The translations under genes and the position numbers were made by a program. Positions 26,483 to 39,242 of a stretch of DNA of 64,000 nt are shown one piece after another (the first letter of the stretch is position 1; the number at the start of each line of letters is the position of its first letter). The DNA lies in assembly GCF_004193775.1 (NCBI RefSeq), contig NW_021143921.1, positions 1-64,000 of the forward strand, written 5' to 3'. The DNA comes from Glycine soja. Lineage: Eukaryota; Streptophyta; Magnoliopsida; Fabales; Fabaceae. The notes beneath the pieces are model-generated. The model ran no database searches. It was given only the letters and a program-made list of their open reading frames with translations, and was not told where the DNA came from.

Positions 26483-27636
26483 TGATCGAGGCCGTACCCG
26501 AAACAAATAAACATGAAAATGCAGTAACTAGGAAGTGATCCTAGGTCGTTTCCCAACGAGCAGTGACAAGCCAAATGTTCATAATATACTTGCAGTAACA
26601 GTAACAGTAACGATGGGGGGGTTCTTTGCTTTTGTAAATTAAACAGCGAATATATGTGAATTAGAAAATATCAGAATTAAAACACGTTGCTTCCCCTTGA
26701 TTCACAAGCAAGTCTCTTATCCTAGGTTACGAGAGTTTATCCTTTATCAGTTTAACCACTTAATCCAACCCTAAATTAAATTACTAAGCGAAATTCAACA
26801 TAAGGCATTCATTATGTGATTAAGCATCACATACACCAATTACTCATAAACGATCATTAAGCATGAACGTAAATTAAGCGCAGAGACAATTAATCAAGCA
26901 CTAAGCATGCATGAATTAAAAGCAACAAATTCAAAGTAGTTAGTGAAGAGGAAAAACTAAACAGAATTTAACAGTAATAATAGAACCTCAAAGAGAACTG
27001 TGCTTGATCCTCAAGGGAAAACAACGCTGCGGACTTAGCCTTCCATTAATCAAACAGAGAATGAAATTTTATTGATAAAACTAAAAGTCTGAACTGGAAT
27101 TGTAAAAAAACGAAAATAAAAGAGAAAGAGAAGAGAGACTAAAACTAAAAACGAAAAATAGAAGAGAGAGAGGAGAGAGAGAGAGTCTCCCGCGAGGGAG
27201 AGAGGGGGGGGGGCTCCTAAACTAGAACCTTGGTGCTGTTATATAGTTTTTTTCAGCCCCAAAGCTTACAAATATGTTTTAAATCCAAGCCCATAAGTAA
27301 AATCAAATCAAATCTAGATAAGATAAGATAAGATAAGATCTAGATGAAATAATATCTAGATGAGATCAAAACTAAATAATATCTAGATAAGATAAGATCT
27401 AATTTTATAGAATAAATTAGTCTGCCCTCTTCAAGTCCAAGCCCAATTCTAGATTCAAGCCCAATGCTAGATTCAAGCCCAATGCTTCATTAATTCCTGA
27501 AATTAGATTAAAAACATCAAATTAGCTGAATGGGCCCAAATAATAAAACTGCCTAATTAATTGACAATTAAGACCAATCAATAATTAAAATGGTGCAAAA
27601 AGGGTTTAGAAAATAGAAGAAAATGATGGCACATCA
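26483..27636 (-). repeat. 5' LTR of the Athila-like element
   Basis: This is a 1154-bp direct repeat of the left LTR. The minus-strand TATA-like motif is at 27239-27245, so the element transcript would start here and run toward lower coordinates. It differs from the other LTR by a few substitutions and a shorter G run. Confidence 0.93.
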
Positions 27637-27641
27637 ACGTC
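27637..27641. repeat. Target site duplication ACGTC, right copy
   Basis: ACGTC follows GGCACATCA directly, and the satellite resumes with ATGTTCCGCGCTC. It pairs with 22882-22886. Confidence 0.93.
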
Positions 27642-30600
27642 ATGTTCCGCGCTCACAAGATCTGTCATACTGACATTTGAGTCACGCTGACGGGCGGAAA
27701 TACGAGAGTGGTTATCTGTATAAACATTCTTTTTAGGCATCTGTAAGACGAAAATCCTGATAGCATGCAGAGAATAACGTCGTCTTTTGCGGCCTTCGTC
27801 AATCGCGGCCGACAAGCCCGTTGACACGCGGAGATTTACGTCATCTTCCGCGCTCACAAGATCTGTCATACTGACATTTGAGTCACACTGACGGGCGGAA
27901 ATACCCGAGTGGTTATCCGTATAAACATTCTTTTATTCTGTCTATAAGACGAAAAGCCTGATAGCACGCAGAGACTAACGTAGTCTTCTGCGCCCTTCGT
28001 CAATCGCAGCCGACAAGCCTGTTGACACGCGGAGATTTACGTCATCTTCCGCGCTCACAAGATCTGTCATACTGACATTTGAGTCACGCTGACGGGCGGA
28101 AATACCCGAGTGGTTATCCGTATAAACATTCTTTTTTGCTGTATGTAAGACGAAAAGCCTGATAGCACGCAGAGACTAACGTAGTCTTCTGCGCCCTTCG
28201 TCAATCGCGGCCGACAAGCCTGTTGACACGCGGAGATTTACGTCATCTTCCGCGCTCACAAGATTCTTCATACTGACATTTGAGTCACGCTGACGGGCGG
28301 AAATACCCGAGTGCTTATCCGTATAAACATTCTTTTTTGCTGTCTGTAAGACGAAAATCCTGATAGCACGCATAGACTAACGTCGTCTTTTGCGCCCTTC
28401 GTCAATCGCGGCCGACAAGCCCGTCGACACGCATAGATTTACGTCATCTTCCGCGCTCACAAGATCTGTCATACTCACATTTGAGTCACGCTGACGGGCG
28501 GAAATACGCGAGTGGTTATCCGTATAAACATTCTTTTTTGCTGTCTGTAAGACGAAAATCCTGATAGCACGCAGAGACTAACGTCGTCTTTGGCGCCCTT
28601 CGTCAATCGCGTCCGACAAGCCCGTCGACACGCGGAGATTTACGTCATGTTCCGCGCTCACAAGATTCTTCATACTGACATTTGAGTCACGCTGACGGGC
28701 GGAAATACGAGAGTGGTTATCCGTATAAACATTCTTTTTTGTTGTCTATAAGATGAAAAGCCTGATAGCACGCAGAGACTAACGTCGTCTTTTGCGCCCT
28801 TCGTCAATCGCGGCCGACAAGCCCGTTGACACGCGGAGATTTACGTCATCTTCCGCGCTCACAAGATCTGTCATACTGACATTTGATTCACGCTGACGGG
28901 CGGAAATACCCGAGTGGTTATCCGTATAAACATTCTTTTTTGCTGTATGTAAGACGAAAAGCTTGATAGCACGCAGAGACTAACGTAGTCTTTTGCGCCC
29001 TTCGTCAATCGCGGCCGACAAGCCTGTTGACACGCGGAGATTTACGTCATCTTCCGCGCTCACAAGATCTGTCATACTGACATTTTAGTCACGCTGACAG
29101 GCGGAAATACCCGTGTGGTTATCCGTATAAACATTCTTTTTTGCTGTCTGTAAGACGAAAAGCCTAATAGCACGCAGAGGCTAACATAGTCTACTGCGCC
29201 CTTCGTCAATCGCAGCCGACAACCCCGTTGACACGCGGAGATTTACGTCATCTTCCGTGCTCACAAGATCTGTCATACTGACATTTGAGTCACGCTGACG
29301 GGCGGAAATACCCGAGTGGTTATCCGTATAAACATTCTTTTTTGCTGTCTGTAAAACGAAAAGCCTGATAGCACGCAGAGATTAACGTCGTCTTTTGCGC
29401 CCTTCGTCAATCGCGGCCGACAAGCCTATCGACACGCGGAGAATTACGTCATCTTCCGCGCTCACAAGATCTGTCATACTGACATTTGAGTCACGCTGAC
29501 GGGCGGAAATACCCGAGTGGTCATCCGTATAAACATTCTTTTTTGCTGTCTGTAAAACGAAAAGCCTTATAGCACGCAGAGATTAACGTCATCTTTTGCG
29601 CCCTTCGTCAATCGCGGCCGAAGCGCCTGTTAACACGTGGAGATTTACGTCATCTTCCGCGCTCAGAAGATCTGTAATACTGACATTTGAGTCACGCTGA
29701 CGGGCGGAAATACCCGAGTGGTTATCCGTATAAACATTCTTTTTTGCTGTCTGTAAAATCAAAAGCCTGATAGCACGCAGAGATTAACGTCGTCTTTTGC
29801 GCCCTTCATCAATCGTGGCCGACGAGCCGGTCGACACGCAGAGATTTACGTCATCTTCTGCGCTCACAAGATCTGTCATACTGACATTTGAGTCACGCTG
29901 ACGAGCGGAAATACCCGAGTGGTTATCCATATAAACATTCTTTTTTGCTGTCTGTAAGACGAAAATTCTGATAGCACACAGAGACTAACGTCGTCTTTGG
30001 CGCCCTTCGTCAATCGCGGCCGACAAGCCCGTCGACACGCGGAGATTTACGTCATGTTCCGCGCTCAAAAGATCTGTCATACTGACATTTGAGTCACGCT
30101 GACGGGCGGAAATACGAGAGTGGTTATCCGTATAAACATTCTTTTTTGCTGTCTGTAAGACGAAAAGCCTGATGGCACGCAGAGACTAACGTCGTCTTTT
30201 GCGGCCTTCGTCAATCGCGGCCGACAAGCCCGTTGACATGCGGAGATTTACGTCATCTTCCGCGCTCACAAGATCTGTCATACTGACATTTGAGTCACGC
30301 TGACGGGCGGAAATACCCGAGTGGTTATCCGTATAAACATTCTTTTATGCTGTCTGTAAGACGAAAAGCCTGATAGCACGCAGGGACTAACGTAGTCTTC
30401 TGCGCCCTTCGTCAATCGCAGCCGACAAGCCTGTTGACACGCGGAGATTTACGTCATCTTCCGCGCTCACAAGTTCTGTCATACTGACATTTGAGTCACG
30501 CTGACGGGCGGAAATACCCGAGTGGTTATCCGTATAAACATTCTTTTATGCTGTCTGTAAGACGAAAAGCTTGATAGCATGCAGAGACTAACGTCGTCTT

Positions 30601-33600
30601 TTGCGGCCTTCGTAAATCGCGGCCGACAAGCCCGTTGTCACGCGGAGATTTACGTCATCTTCCGCGCTCACAAGATCTGTCATACTGACATTTGAGTCAC
30701 GCTGACGGGCGGAAATACCTGAGTGGTTATCCGTATAAACATTCTTTTATGCTGTCTGTAAGACGAAAAGCCTGATAGCACGCAGAGACTAACGTAGTCT
30801 TCTGCGCCCTTCGTCAATCGCAGCCGACAAGCCTGTTGACACGCGGAGATTTACGTCATCTTCCGCGCTCACAAGATCTGTCATATTGACATTTGAGTCA
30901 CGCTGATGGGCGGAAATACCCGAGTGGTTATCCGTATAAACATTCTTTTTTGCTGTCTGTAAGACGAAAATCCTGATAGCACGCATAGACTAACGTCGTC
31001 TTTTGCGCCCTTCGTCAATCGCGGCCGACAAGCCCGTCGACACGCGTAGATTTACGTCATCTTCCGCGCTCACAAGATCTGTCATACTGACATTTGAGTC
31101 ACGCTGACGGGCGGAAATACGCGAGTGGTTATCCGTATAAACATTCTTTTTTGCTGTCTGTAAGACGAAAAGCCTGATAGCACGCATAGACTAACGTCGT
31201 CTTTTGCGCCCTTCGTCAATCGCGGCCGACAAGCCCGTCGACACGCGTAGATTTACGTCATCTTCCGCGCTCACAAGATCTGTCATACTGACATTTGAGT
31301 CACGCTGACGGGCGGAAATACGAGAGTGGTTATCCGTATAAACATTCTTTTTTACTGTCTGTAAGACGAAAAGCCTGATAGCATGCAGAGACTAACGTAG
31401 TCTTCTGCGCCCTTCGTCAATCGCAGCCGACAAGCCTGTTGACACGCGGAGATTTACGTCATCTTCCGCGCTCACAAGATCTGTCATACTGACATTTGAG
31501 TCACGCTGACGGGCGGAAACACGCGAGTGGTTATCCGTATAAACATTCTTTTTTGCTGTCTGTAAGACGAAAAGCCTGATAGCATGCAGAGACTAACGTC
31601 GTCTTTTGCGGCCTTCGTCAATCGCGGCCGACAAGCCTATCGACACGCGGAGAATTACGTCATCTTCGGCGCTCACAAGATCTGTCATACTGACATTTGA
31701 GTCACGCTGACGGGCGGAAATACGCGAGTGGTTATCCGTATAAACATTCTTTTATGCTGCCTGTAATACGAAAAGCCTGATAGCACGAAGAGACTAACGT
31801 AGTCTTCTGCGCCCTTCGTCAATCGCAGCCGTCAAGCCTGTTGACACGCGGAGATTTACGTCGTCTTCCGCGCTCACAAGATCTGTCATACTGACATTTG
31901 AGTCACGCTGACGGGCGGAAATACCCGAGTGGTTATCCGTATAAACATTCTTTTTTGCGGTATGTAAGACGAAAAGCCTGATAGCACGTAGAGACTAACG
32001 TAGTCTTCTGCGCCCTTCGTCAATCGCGGCCGACAAGCCTGTTGACACGCAGAGATTTACGTCATCTTCCGCGCTCACAAGATCTGTCATACTGACATTT
32101 GAGTCACGCTGACGGGCGGAAATACGCGAGTGGTTATCCGTATAAACATTCTTTTATGCTGTCTGTAAGACGAAAAGCCTGATAGCATGCAGAGACTAAC
32201 GTCGTCTTTTGCGGCCTTCGTCAATCGCGGCCGACAAGCCTATCGACACGCGGAGAATTACGTCGTCTTCCGCGCTCACAAGATCTGTCATACTGACATT
32301 TGAGTCACGCTGACGGGCGGAAATACGCGAGTGGTTATCCGTATAAACATTCTTTTATGCTGTCTGTAAGACGAAAAGCCTGATAGCAAGAAGAGACTAA
32401 CGTAGTCTTCTGCGCCCTTCGTCAATCGCAGCCGTCAAGCCTATTGACACGCGGAGATTTACGTCGTCTTCCGCGCTCACAAGATCTGTCATACTGACAT
32501 TTGAGTCACGCTGACGGGCGGAAATACCCGAGTGGTTATCCGTATAAACATTCTTTTTTGCTGTCTGTAAAACGAAAAGCCTGATTGCACGCAGAGATTA
32601 ACGTCGTCTTTTGCGCCCTTCGTCAATCGCGGCCGACAAGCCGGTCGACACGCGGAGATTTACGTCATCTTCCGCGCTCACAAGATCTGTCATACTGACA
32701 TTTGAGTCACGCTGACGGGCGGAAATACGAGAGTGGTTATCCGTATAAACATTCTTTTTTACTGTCTGTAAGACGAAAAGCCTGATAGCACGGAGAGACT
32801 AATGTAGTCTTCTGCGCCCTTCGTCAATCGCAGCCGACAAGCCTGTTGACACGCGGAGATTTACGTCATCTTCCGCGCTCACAAGATCTGTCATACTGAC
32901 ATTTGAGTCACGCTGACGGGCGGAAATACGCGAGTGGTTATCCGTATAAACATTCTTTTTTGCTGTCTGTAAGACGAAAAGCCTGATAGCATGCAGAGAC
33001 TAACGTCGTCTTTTGCGGCCTTCGTCAATCGCGGCCGACAAGCCTATCGACACGCGGAGAATTACGTCGTCTTCCGCGCTCACAAGATCTGTCATACTGA
33101 CATTTGAGTCACGCTGACGGGCGGAAATACGCGAGTGGTTATCCGTATAAACATTCTTTTATGCTGTCTGTAATACGAAAAGCCTGATAGCACGAAGAGA
33201 CTAACGTAGTCTTCTGCGCCCTTCGTTAATCGCAGCCGTCAAGCCTGTTGACACGCGGAGATTTACGTCGTCTTCCGCGCTCACAAGATCTGTCATACTG
33301 ACATTTGAGTCACGCTGACGGGCGGAAATACCCGAGTGGTTATCCGTATAAACATTCTTTTTTGCGGTATGTAAGACGAAAAGCCTGATAGCACGTAGAG
33401 ACTAACGTAGTCTTCTGCGCCCTTCGTCAATCGCGGCCGACAAGCCTGTTGACACGCAGAGATTTACGTCATCTTCCGTGCTCACAAGATCTGTCATACT
33501 GACATTTGAGTCACGCTGACGGGCGGAAATACGAGAGTGGTTATCCGTATAAACATTCTTTTTTACTGTCTGTAAGACGAAAAGCCTGATAGCATGCAGA

Positions 33601-36156
33601 GACTAACGTAGTCTTCTGCACCCTTCGTCAATCGCAGCCGACAAGCCTGTTGACACGCGGAGATTTACGTCATCTTCCGCGCTCACAAGATCTGTCATAC
33701 TGACATTTGAGTCACGCTGACGGGCGGAAATACGCGAGTGGTTATCCGTATAAACATTCTTTTTTGCTGTCTGTAAGACGAAAAGCCTGATAGCATGCAG
33801 AGACTAACGTCGTCTTTTGCGGCCTTCGTCAATCGCGGCCGACAAGCCTATCGACACGCGGAGAATTACGTCATCTTCGGCGCTCACAAGATCTGTCATA
33901 CTGACATTTGAGTCACGCTGACGGGCGGAAATACGCGAGTGGTTATCCGTATAAACATTCTTTTATGCTGTCTGTAATACGAAAAGCCTGATAGCACGAA
34001 GAGACTAACGTAGTCTTCTGCGCCCTTCGTCAATCGCCGCCGTCAAGCCTGTTGACACGCGGAGATTTACGTCGTCTTCCGCGCTCACAAGATCTGTCAT
34101 ACTGACATTTGAGTCACGCTGACGGGCGGAAATACCCGAGTGGTTATCCGTATAAACATTCTTTTTTGCTGTCTGTAAGACGAAAATCCTGATAGCACGC
34201 AGAGACTAACGTCGTCTTTGGCGCCCTTCGTCAATCGCGACCGACAAGCCCGTCGACACGCGGAGATTTAAGTCATGTTCCGCGCTGACAAGATCTGTCA
34301 TACTGACATTTGAGTCACGCTGACGGGCGGAAATACGAGAGTGGTTATCCGTATAAACATTCTTTTTTGCTGTCTGTAAGACGAAAAGCCTGATAGCATG
34401 CAGAGACTAACGTCGTCTTTTGCGGCCTTCGTCAATCGCGGCCGACAAGCCTATCGACACGCGGAGAATTACGTCATCTTCCGCGCTCACAAGATCTGTC
34501 ATACTGACATTTGAGTCACGCTGACGGGCGGAAATACGCGAGTGGTTATCCGTATAAACATTCTTTTATGCTGTCTGTAAGACGAAAAGCCTGATAGCAC
34601 GAAGAGACTAACGTAGTCTTCTGCGCCCTTCGTCAATCGCGGCCGACAAGCCTGTTGACACGCAGAGCTTTACGTCATCTTCCGCGCTCACAAGATCTAT
34701 CATACTGACATTTGAGTCACGCTGACGGGCGGAAATACCCGAGTGGTTATCCGTATAAACATTCTTTTTTGCTGTCTGTAAAACGAAAAGTCTGATAGCA
34801 CGCAGAGATTAACGTCGTCTTTTGCGCCCTTCGTCAATCGCGGCCGACAAGCCTATCGACACACGGAGAATTACGTCATCTTCCGCGCTTACAAGATCTG
34901 TCATACTGACATTTGAGTCACGCTGACGGGCGGAAATACCCGAGTGGTCATCCGTATAAACAATCTTTTTTGCTGTCTGTAAAACGAAAAGCCTTATAGC
35001 ACGCAGAGATTAACGTCATCTTTTGCGCCCTTCGTCAATCGCGGCCGAAGCGCCTGTCAACACGCGGAGATTTACGTCATCTTCCGCGCTCAGAAGATCT
35101 GTAATACTGACATTTGAGTCACGCTGACGGGCGAAAATACCCGAGTGGTTATCCGTATAAACATTCTTTTTTGCTGTCTGTAAACTGAAAAGCCTGATAG
35201 AACGCAGAGATTAACGTCGTCTTTTGCGCCCTTCGTCAATCGTGGCCGACAAGCCGGTCGACACGTAGAGATTTACGTCATCTTCTGCGCTCACAAGATC
35301 TGTCATACTGACATTTGAGTCACGCTGACGGGCGGAAATACCCGAGTGGTTATCCGTATAAACATTCTTTTTTGCTGTCTGTAAGACGAAAATCCTGATA
35401 GCACGCAGAGACTAACGTCGTCTTTGGCGCCCTTCGTCAATCGCGGCCGACAAGCCCGTCGAGACGCGGAGATTTACGTCATGTTCCGTGCTCACAAGAT
35501 CTGTCATACTGACATTTGAGTCACGCTGACGGGCGGAAATACGAGAGTGGTTATCCGTATAAACATTCTTTTTTGCTGTCTGTAAGACGAAAAGCATGAT
35601 AGCACGCAGAGACTAACGTCGTCTTTTGCGGCCTTCGTCAATCGCGGCCGACAAGCCCGTTGACACGCGGAGATTTACGTCATCTTCCGCGCTAACAAGA
35701 TCTGTCATACTGACATTTGAGTCACGCTGACGGGCGGAAATACCCGAGTGGTTATCCGTATAAACATTCTTTTTTGCTGTCTGTAAGACGAAAATCCTGA
35801 TAGCACGCATACACTAACGTCGTCTTTTGCGCCCTTCGTCAATCGCGGCCGACAAGCCCGTCGACACGCGTAGATTTACGTCATCTTCCGCGCTCACAAG
35901 ATCTGTCATACTCACATTTGAGTCACGTGACGGGCGGAAATACGCGAGTGGTTATCCGTATAAACATTCTTTTTTGCTGTCTGTAAGACGAAAATCCTGA
36001 TAGCACGCAGAGACTAACGTCGTCTTTGGCGCCCTTCGTCAATCGCGGCCGACAAGCCCGTCGACACGCGGAGATTTAAGTCATGTTCCGCGCTGACAAG
36101 ATCTGTCATACTGACATTTGAGTCACGCTGACGGGCGGAAATACGAGAGTTGTTAT

Positions 36157-36161
36157 CCGTA
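36157..36161. repeat. Target site duplication CCGTA, left of LTR copy 1
   Basis: CCGTA lies within the satellite step GTTATCCGTA. It is duplicated at 37832-37836 on the other side of the LTR. Confidence 0.94.
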
Positions 36162-37831
36162 TGTCATACCCTAATTTCGTCCGGGGACCTTTGCTCGATG
36201 ACGTGCGACCATTCTTTGGTCCTCGTGAGGTGCTTGGCACCCATCATTAGGCAATTTGTGAAATTCCAGGACATGCCGAAAAACCAAAAAAATATTGATG
36301 CACAATCCGTAAGTTTCCGTGACACACCGGAAATCAAATGGAAGCATCGTTGCATAATTAAGTGAGGTTCCGTAACATTCCGTAAGTCAAAAAGGGGATG
36401 ATTATGTAATCCGCAAGGTTCCATAACATTACGGAAAGAAAACAAGTATCGTTACGAAATTCGTAAGTTTCCGTAACTTTACGAAAAAAGAATCACCAAA
36501 AAACAGCAGAGGGGGGTGTACTTAGTAAAAATGGGGGTGCAAATAGCACCCAGGCCCACTTGGGCCCTCCGGAATATTCCTCCAGAAGGCGGTTGCTTCT
36601 GGAGGAAGCAACCCTGCTCGCCTGGGCGAGCTGAGCTCGCCTGGGCGAGCTGGGCGGCAACCACCTCCCCTATTTTGCTATAAATAGGGGAGGAAGGCAA
36701 GAAGGAAGGGGTTCAGCCCCTTAGGCACTTCTCTCTCTTTCGAATTTGCTTGGAAAAATTGTTTCCGTGAAGAAAATCTAAGCCGAGGCGCTTCCGAAAC
36801 GTTTCCGTAACGTTTTCCGTGAGGAATTTCGCAAAGGTTTCAACCGTTCTTCGACGTTCTTCATTCGTTCTTCATCGTTCTTCGATCTTCAACGGGTAAG
36901 TACCTCGAACCAAGCTTTTCGATTCATTCTATGCACCCATGGTGGTCCACATTGTGTTTCGTGCATTTTTATTCTCGTTTTGTTTACTTTTTATACCCCC
37001 TGTTGACGTGCTTAAGCCATTTTACTTAAGTCATTTCTCACTTAACTTAAAAATAAAATCAATTTCCACCGAACGTTTGAATTGTATTATCCGTTAACTT
37101 CGGTTAAAATGAATTCCGACCGTTCGGTCGTGCCGTAACCACGTTGGAAATCAAAAAGAGGTAAAAAATAATATAATAATCAAAAAGACATCTTTTAGTA
37201 AAATAAAGCGGAAAATCAAGTGGACGTTTTCTCTTTGGGATTTCTCATTCTTAATCGAATTGATTAATAACTAAAGTGAAACTAAAGGCTAAAATCAATT
37301 CGCCTAGTCAAGCTCGTCCATAAAAATAGGCTTTTGAAGTTTGTCATTTCATTTTCTCACTAAGTAAAATGGATCATTTTTAAGGTCCAACGCCTTAAAA
37401 TGATCACCTCTTAAAGTAAAAAAGAATCACTTGATAAAAAAGAACTACGTAGGTCTGATTTTCTCATCCCAAATTGAGGAATACGTAGGAGCAAAGGGAA
37501 ACACCCTTGTCGACCACAAAAAGAGAAAATATAAAAAGGGTATAAAGGATATAGAGACATAAAAAGGGAACATAAAAAATCAAAGTCATGTTTGCACATT
37601 CGATTAAAGGCTGCCGTCCCTTGGGGCGGACGTGTGGGGTGCTAATACCTTCCCCGTGCGTAAATACAACTCCCGAACCTTTCACTTAAAAGTTCGTAGA
37701 TCGCGTCTTTTCCGGTTTTTCCGACGTTTTCCTCAAATAAACGTTGGTGGCGACTCCGCGCGTATTCCTTTCGTGGAACACGCATCCCGCGAGTCTCGCG
37801 TCGCCCTCCCGCCGAAGGGTAGGTTGCGACA
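36162..37831 (+). mobile_element. Solo LTR of an Ogre/Tat-like retrotransposon, copy 1 (1670 bp)
   Basis: It begins TGTCATACCCTAATTTCG and ends GGTTGCGACA, with CCGTA on both sides. No internal region is attached, so it is a solo LTR, the usual product of recombination between two LTRs. It matches the 3' LTR at 55169-56753, which sets its orientation. The U3 part carries many TTCCGTAA or TTACGGAA motifs (36305-36490) and a GC-rich hairpin cluster (36553-36655). A TATA box, TATAAATA, lies at 36679-36686. GTAAGT at 36896-36901 could be a leader splice donor. Short open frames inside are repeated identically in the other LTR copies and show no coding character. Confidence 0.94.
36679..36686 (+). 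promoter_or_regulatory. LTR TATA box (copy 1)
   Basis: TATAAATA lies in the context GCTATAAATAGGGG, about 517 bp into the LTR, downstream of the TTCCGTAA cluster and the hairpins. The equivalent boxes are at 39760-39767 and 55601-55608. It is the likely core promoter of the family. Confidence 0.75.
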
Positions 37832-39242
37832 CCGTATAAACATTCTTTTTTGCTGTCTGTAAGACGAAAAGCCTGATAGCATGCAGAGACTAACGTCGTC
37901 TTTTGCGGCCTTCGTCAATCGCGGCCGACAAGCCTATCGACACGCGGAGAATTACGTCATCTTCCGCGCTCACAAGATCTGTCATACTGACATTTGAGTC
38001 ACGCTGACGGGCGGAAATACGCGAGTGGTTATCCGTATAAACATTCTTTTATGCTGTCTGTAAGACGAAAAGCCTGATAGCACGAAGAGACTAACGTAGT
38101 CTTCTGCGCCCTTCGTCAATCGCAGCCGTCAAGCCTGTTGACACGCGGAGATTTACGTCGTCTTCCGCGCTCACAAGATCGGTCATACTGACATTTGAGT
38201 CACGCTGACGGGCGGAAATACCCGAGTGGTTATCCGTATAAACATTCTTTTTTGCTGTATGTAAGACGAAAAGCCTGATAGCACGTAGAGACTAACGTAG
38301 TCTTCTGCGCCCTTCGTCAATCGCGGCCGATAAGCCTGTTGACACGCAGAGATTTACGTCATCTTCCGCGCTCACAAGATCTATCATACTGACATTTGAG
38401 TCACGCTGACGGGCAGAAATACCCGAGTGGTTATCCGTATAAACATTCTTTTTTGCTGTCTGTAAAACGAAAAGCCTGATAGCACGCAGAGATTAACGTC
38501 GTCTTTTGCGCCCTTCGTCAATCGCGGCCGACAAGCCTATCGACACATGGAGAATTACGTCATCTTCCGCGCTCACAAGATCTGTCATACTGACATTTGA
38601 GTCACGCTGACGGGCGGAAATACCCGAGTGGTCATCCGTATAAACATTCTTTTTTGCTGTCTGTAAAACGAAAAGCCTTATAGCACACAGAGATTAACGT
38701 CATCTTTTGCGCCCTTCGTCAATCGCGGCCGACAAGCCGGTCGACACGTAGAGATTTACGTCATCTTCTGCGCTCACAAGATCTGTCATACTGACATTTG
38801 AGTCACGCTGACGGGCGGAAATACCCGAGTGGTTATCCATATAAACATTCTTTTTTGCTGTCTATAAGACGAAAATCCTGATAGCACGCATACACTAACG
38901 TCGTCTTTTGCGCCCTTCGTCAATCGCGGCCGACAAGCCCGTCGACACGCGTAGATTTACGTCATCTTCCGCGCTCACAAGATCTGTCATACTCACATTT
39001 GAGTCACGTGACGGGCGGAAATACGCGAGTGGTTATCCGTATAAACATTCTTTTTTGCTGTCTGTAAGACGAAAATCCTGATAGCACGCAGAGACTAACG
39101 TCGTCTTTGGCGCCCTTCGTCAATCGCGGCCAACAAGCCCGTCGACACGCGGAGATTTAAGTCATGTTCCGCGCTGACAAGATCTGTCATACTGACATTT
39201 GAGTCACGCTGACGGGCGGAAATACGAGAGTTGTTATCCGTA
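37832..39242. repeat. Satellite array (segment 3, about 7 monomers)
   Basis: This satellite lies between the two solo LTRs. Its first part matches the sequence to the right of the other two LTRs. Its last part, from the CATACACTAACG variant near 38887, matches the sequence to the left of LTR copy 1, including a shared one-base deletion in GAGTCACGTGACGG. It is therefore the joint of a 3081-bp tandem duplication. Confidence 0.95.

Larger units (their letters stand above)
22887..27636 (-). mobile_element. Non-autonomous Athila-like LTR retrotransposon, 4750 bp
   Basis: The element is bounded by 5-bp ACGTC duplications and has two direct LTRs of 1156 and 1154 bp. Both LTRs begin TG and end CA when read on the minus strand. 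An 18-base primer site complementary to the 3' end of plant tRNA-Asp lies inside the right-hand (5') LTR, and a purine tract lies beside the left-hand (3') LTR, which fixes the minus orientation. The internal region is only about 2.4 kb. Of gag-pol I can see only a short remnant of the integrase C terminus. The tRNA-Asp primer site and the integrase tail point to the Athila branch of Ty3/gypsy; this lineage call is inference. About seven substitutions separate the LTRs by eye, so the insertion is recent, and it must have been mobilised in trans if it moved in this gutted state. Confidence 0.93.
27637..36161. repeat. Satellite array, 201-bp monomer (segment 2, about 42 copies)
   Basis: This is the same satellite as at 1-22886 but more diverged, with a steady 201-bp step. 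Several monomer subtypes alternate: CATGTTCC with CGAGAGTGG, GCGGCCTTCG with CCTATCGACAC and GAGAATTACG, and CACGAAGAGAC with CAGCCGTCAAG. Their recurrence shows amplification in multi-monomer blocks. It ends at CCGTA, the target site of the first Ogre-like LTR. Confidence 0.97.

Noticed and set aside
36150..37862. Repeated small open frames inside the LTR copies (for example at 36164-36445 and 37411-37685)
   Set aside because: They recur identically only because the LTR was copied, and they cross the LTR/satellite boundary or the promoter region. No motif is visible.
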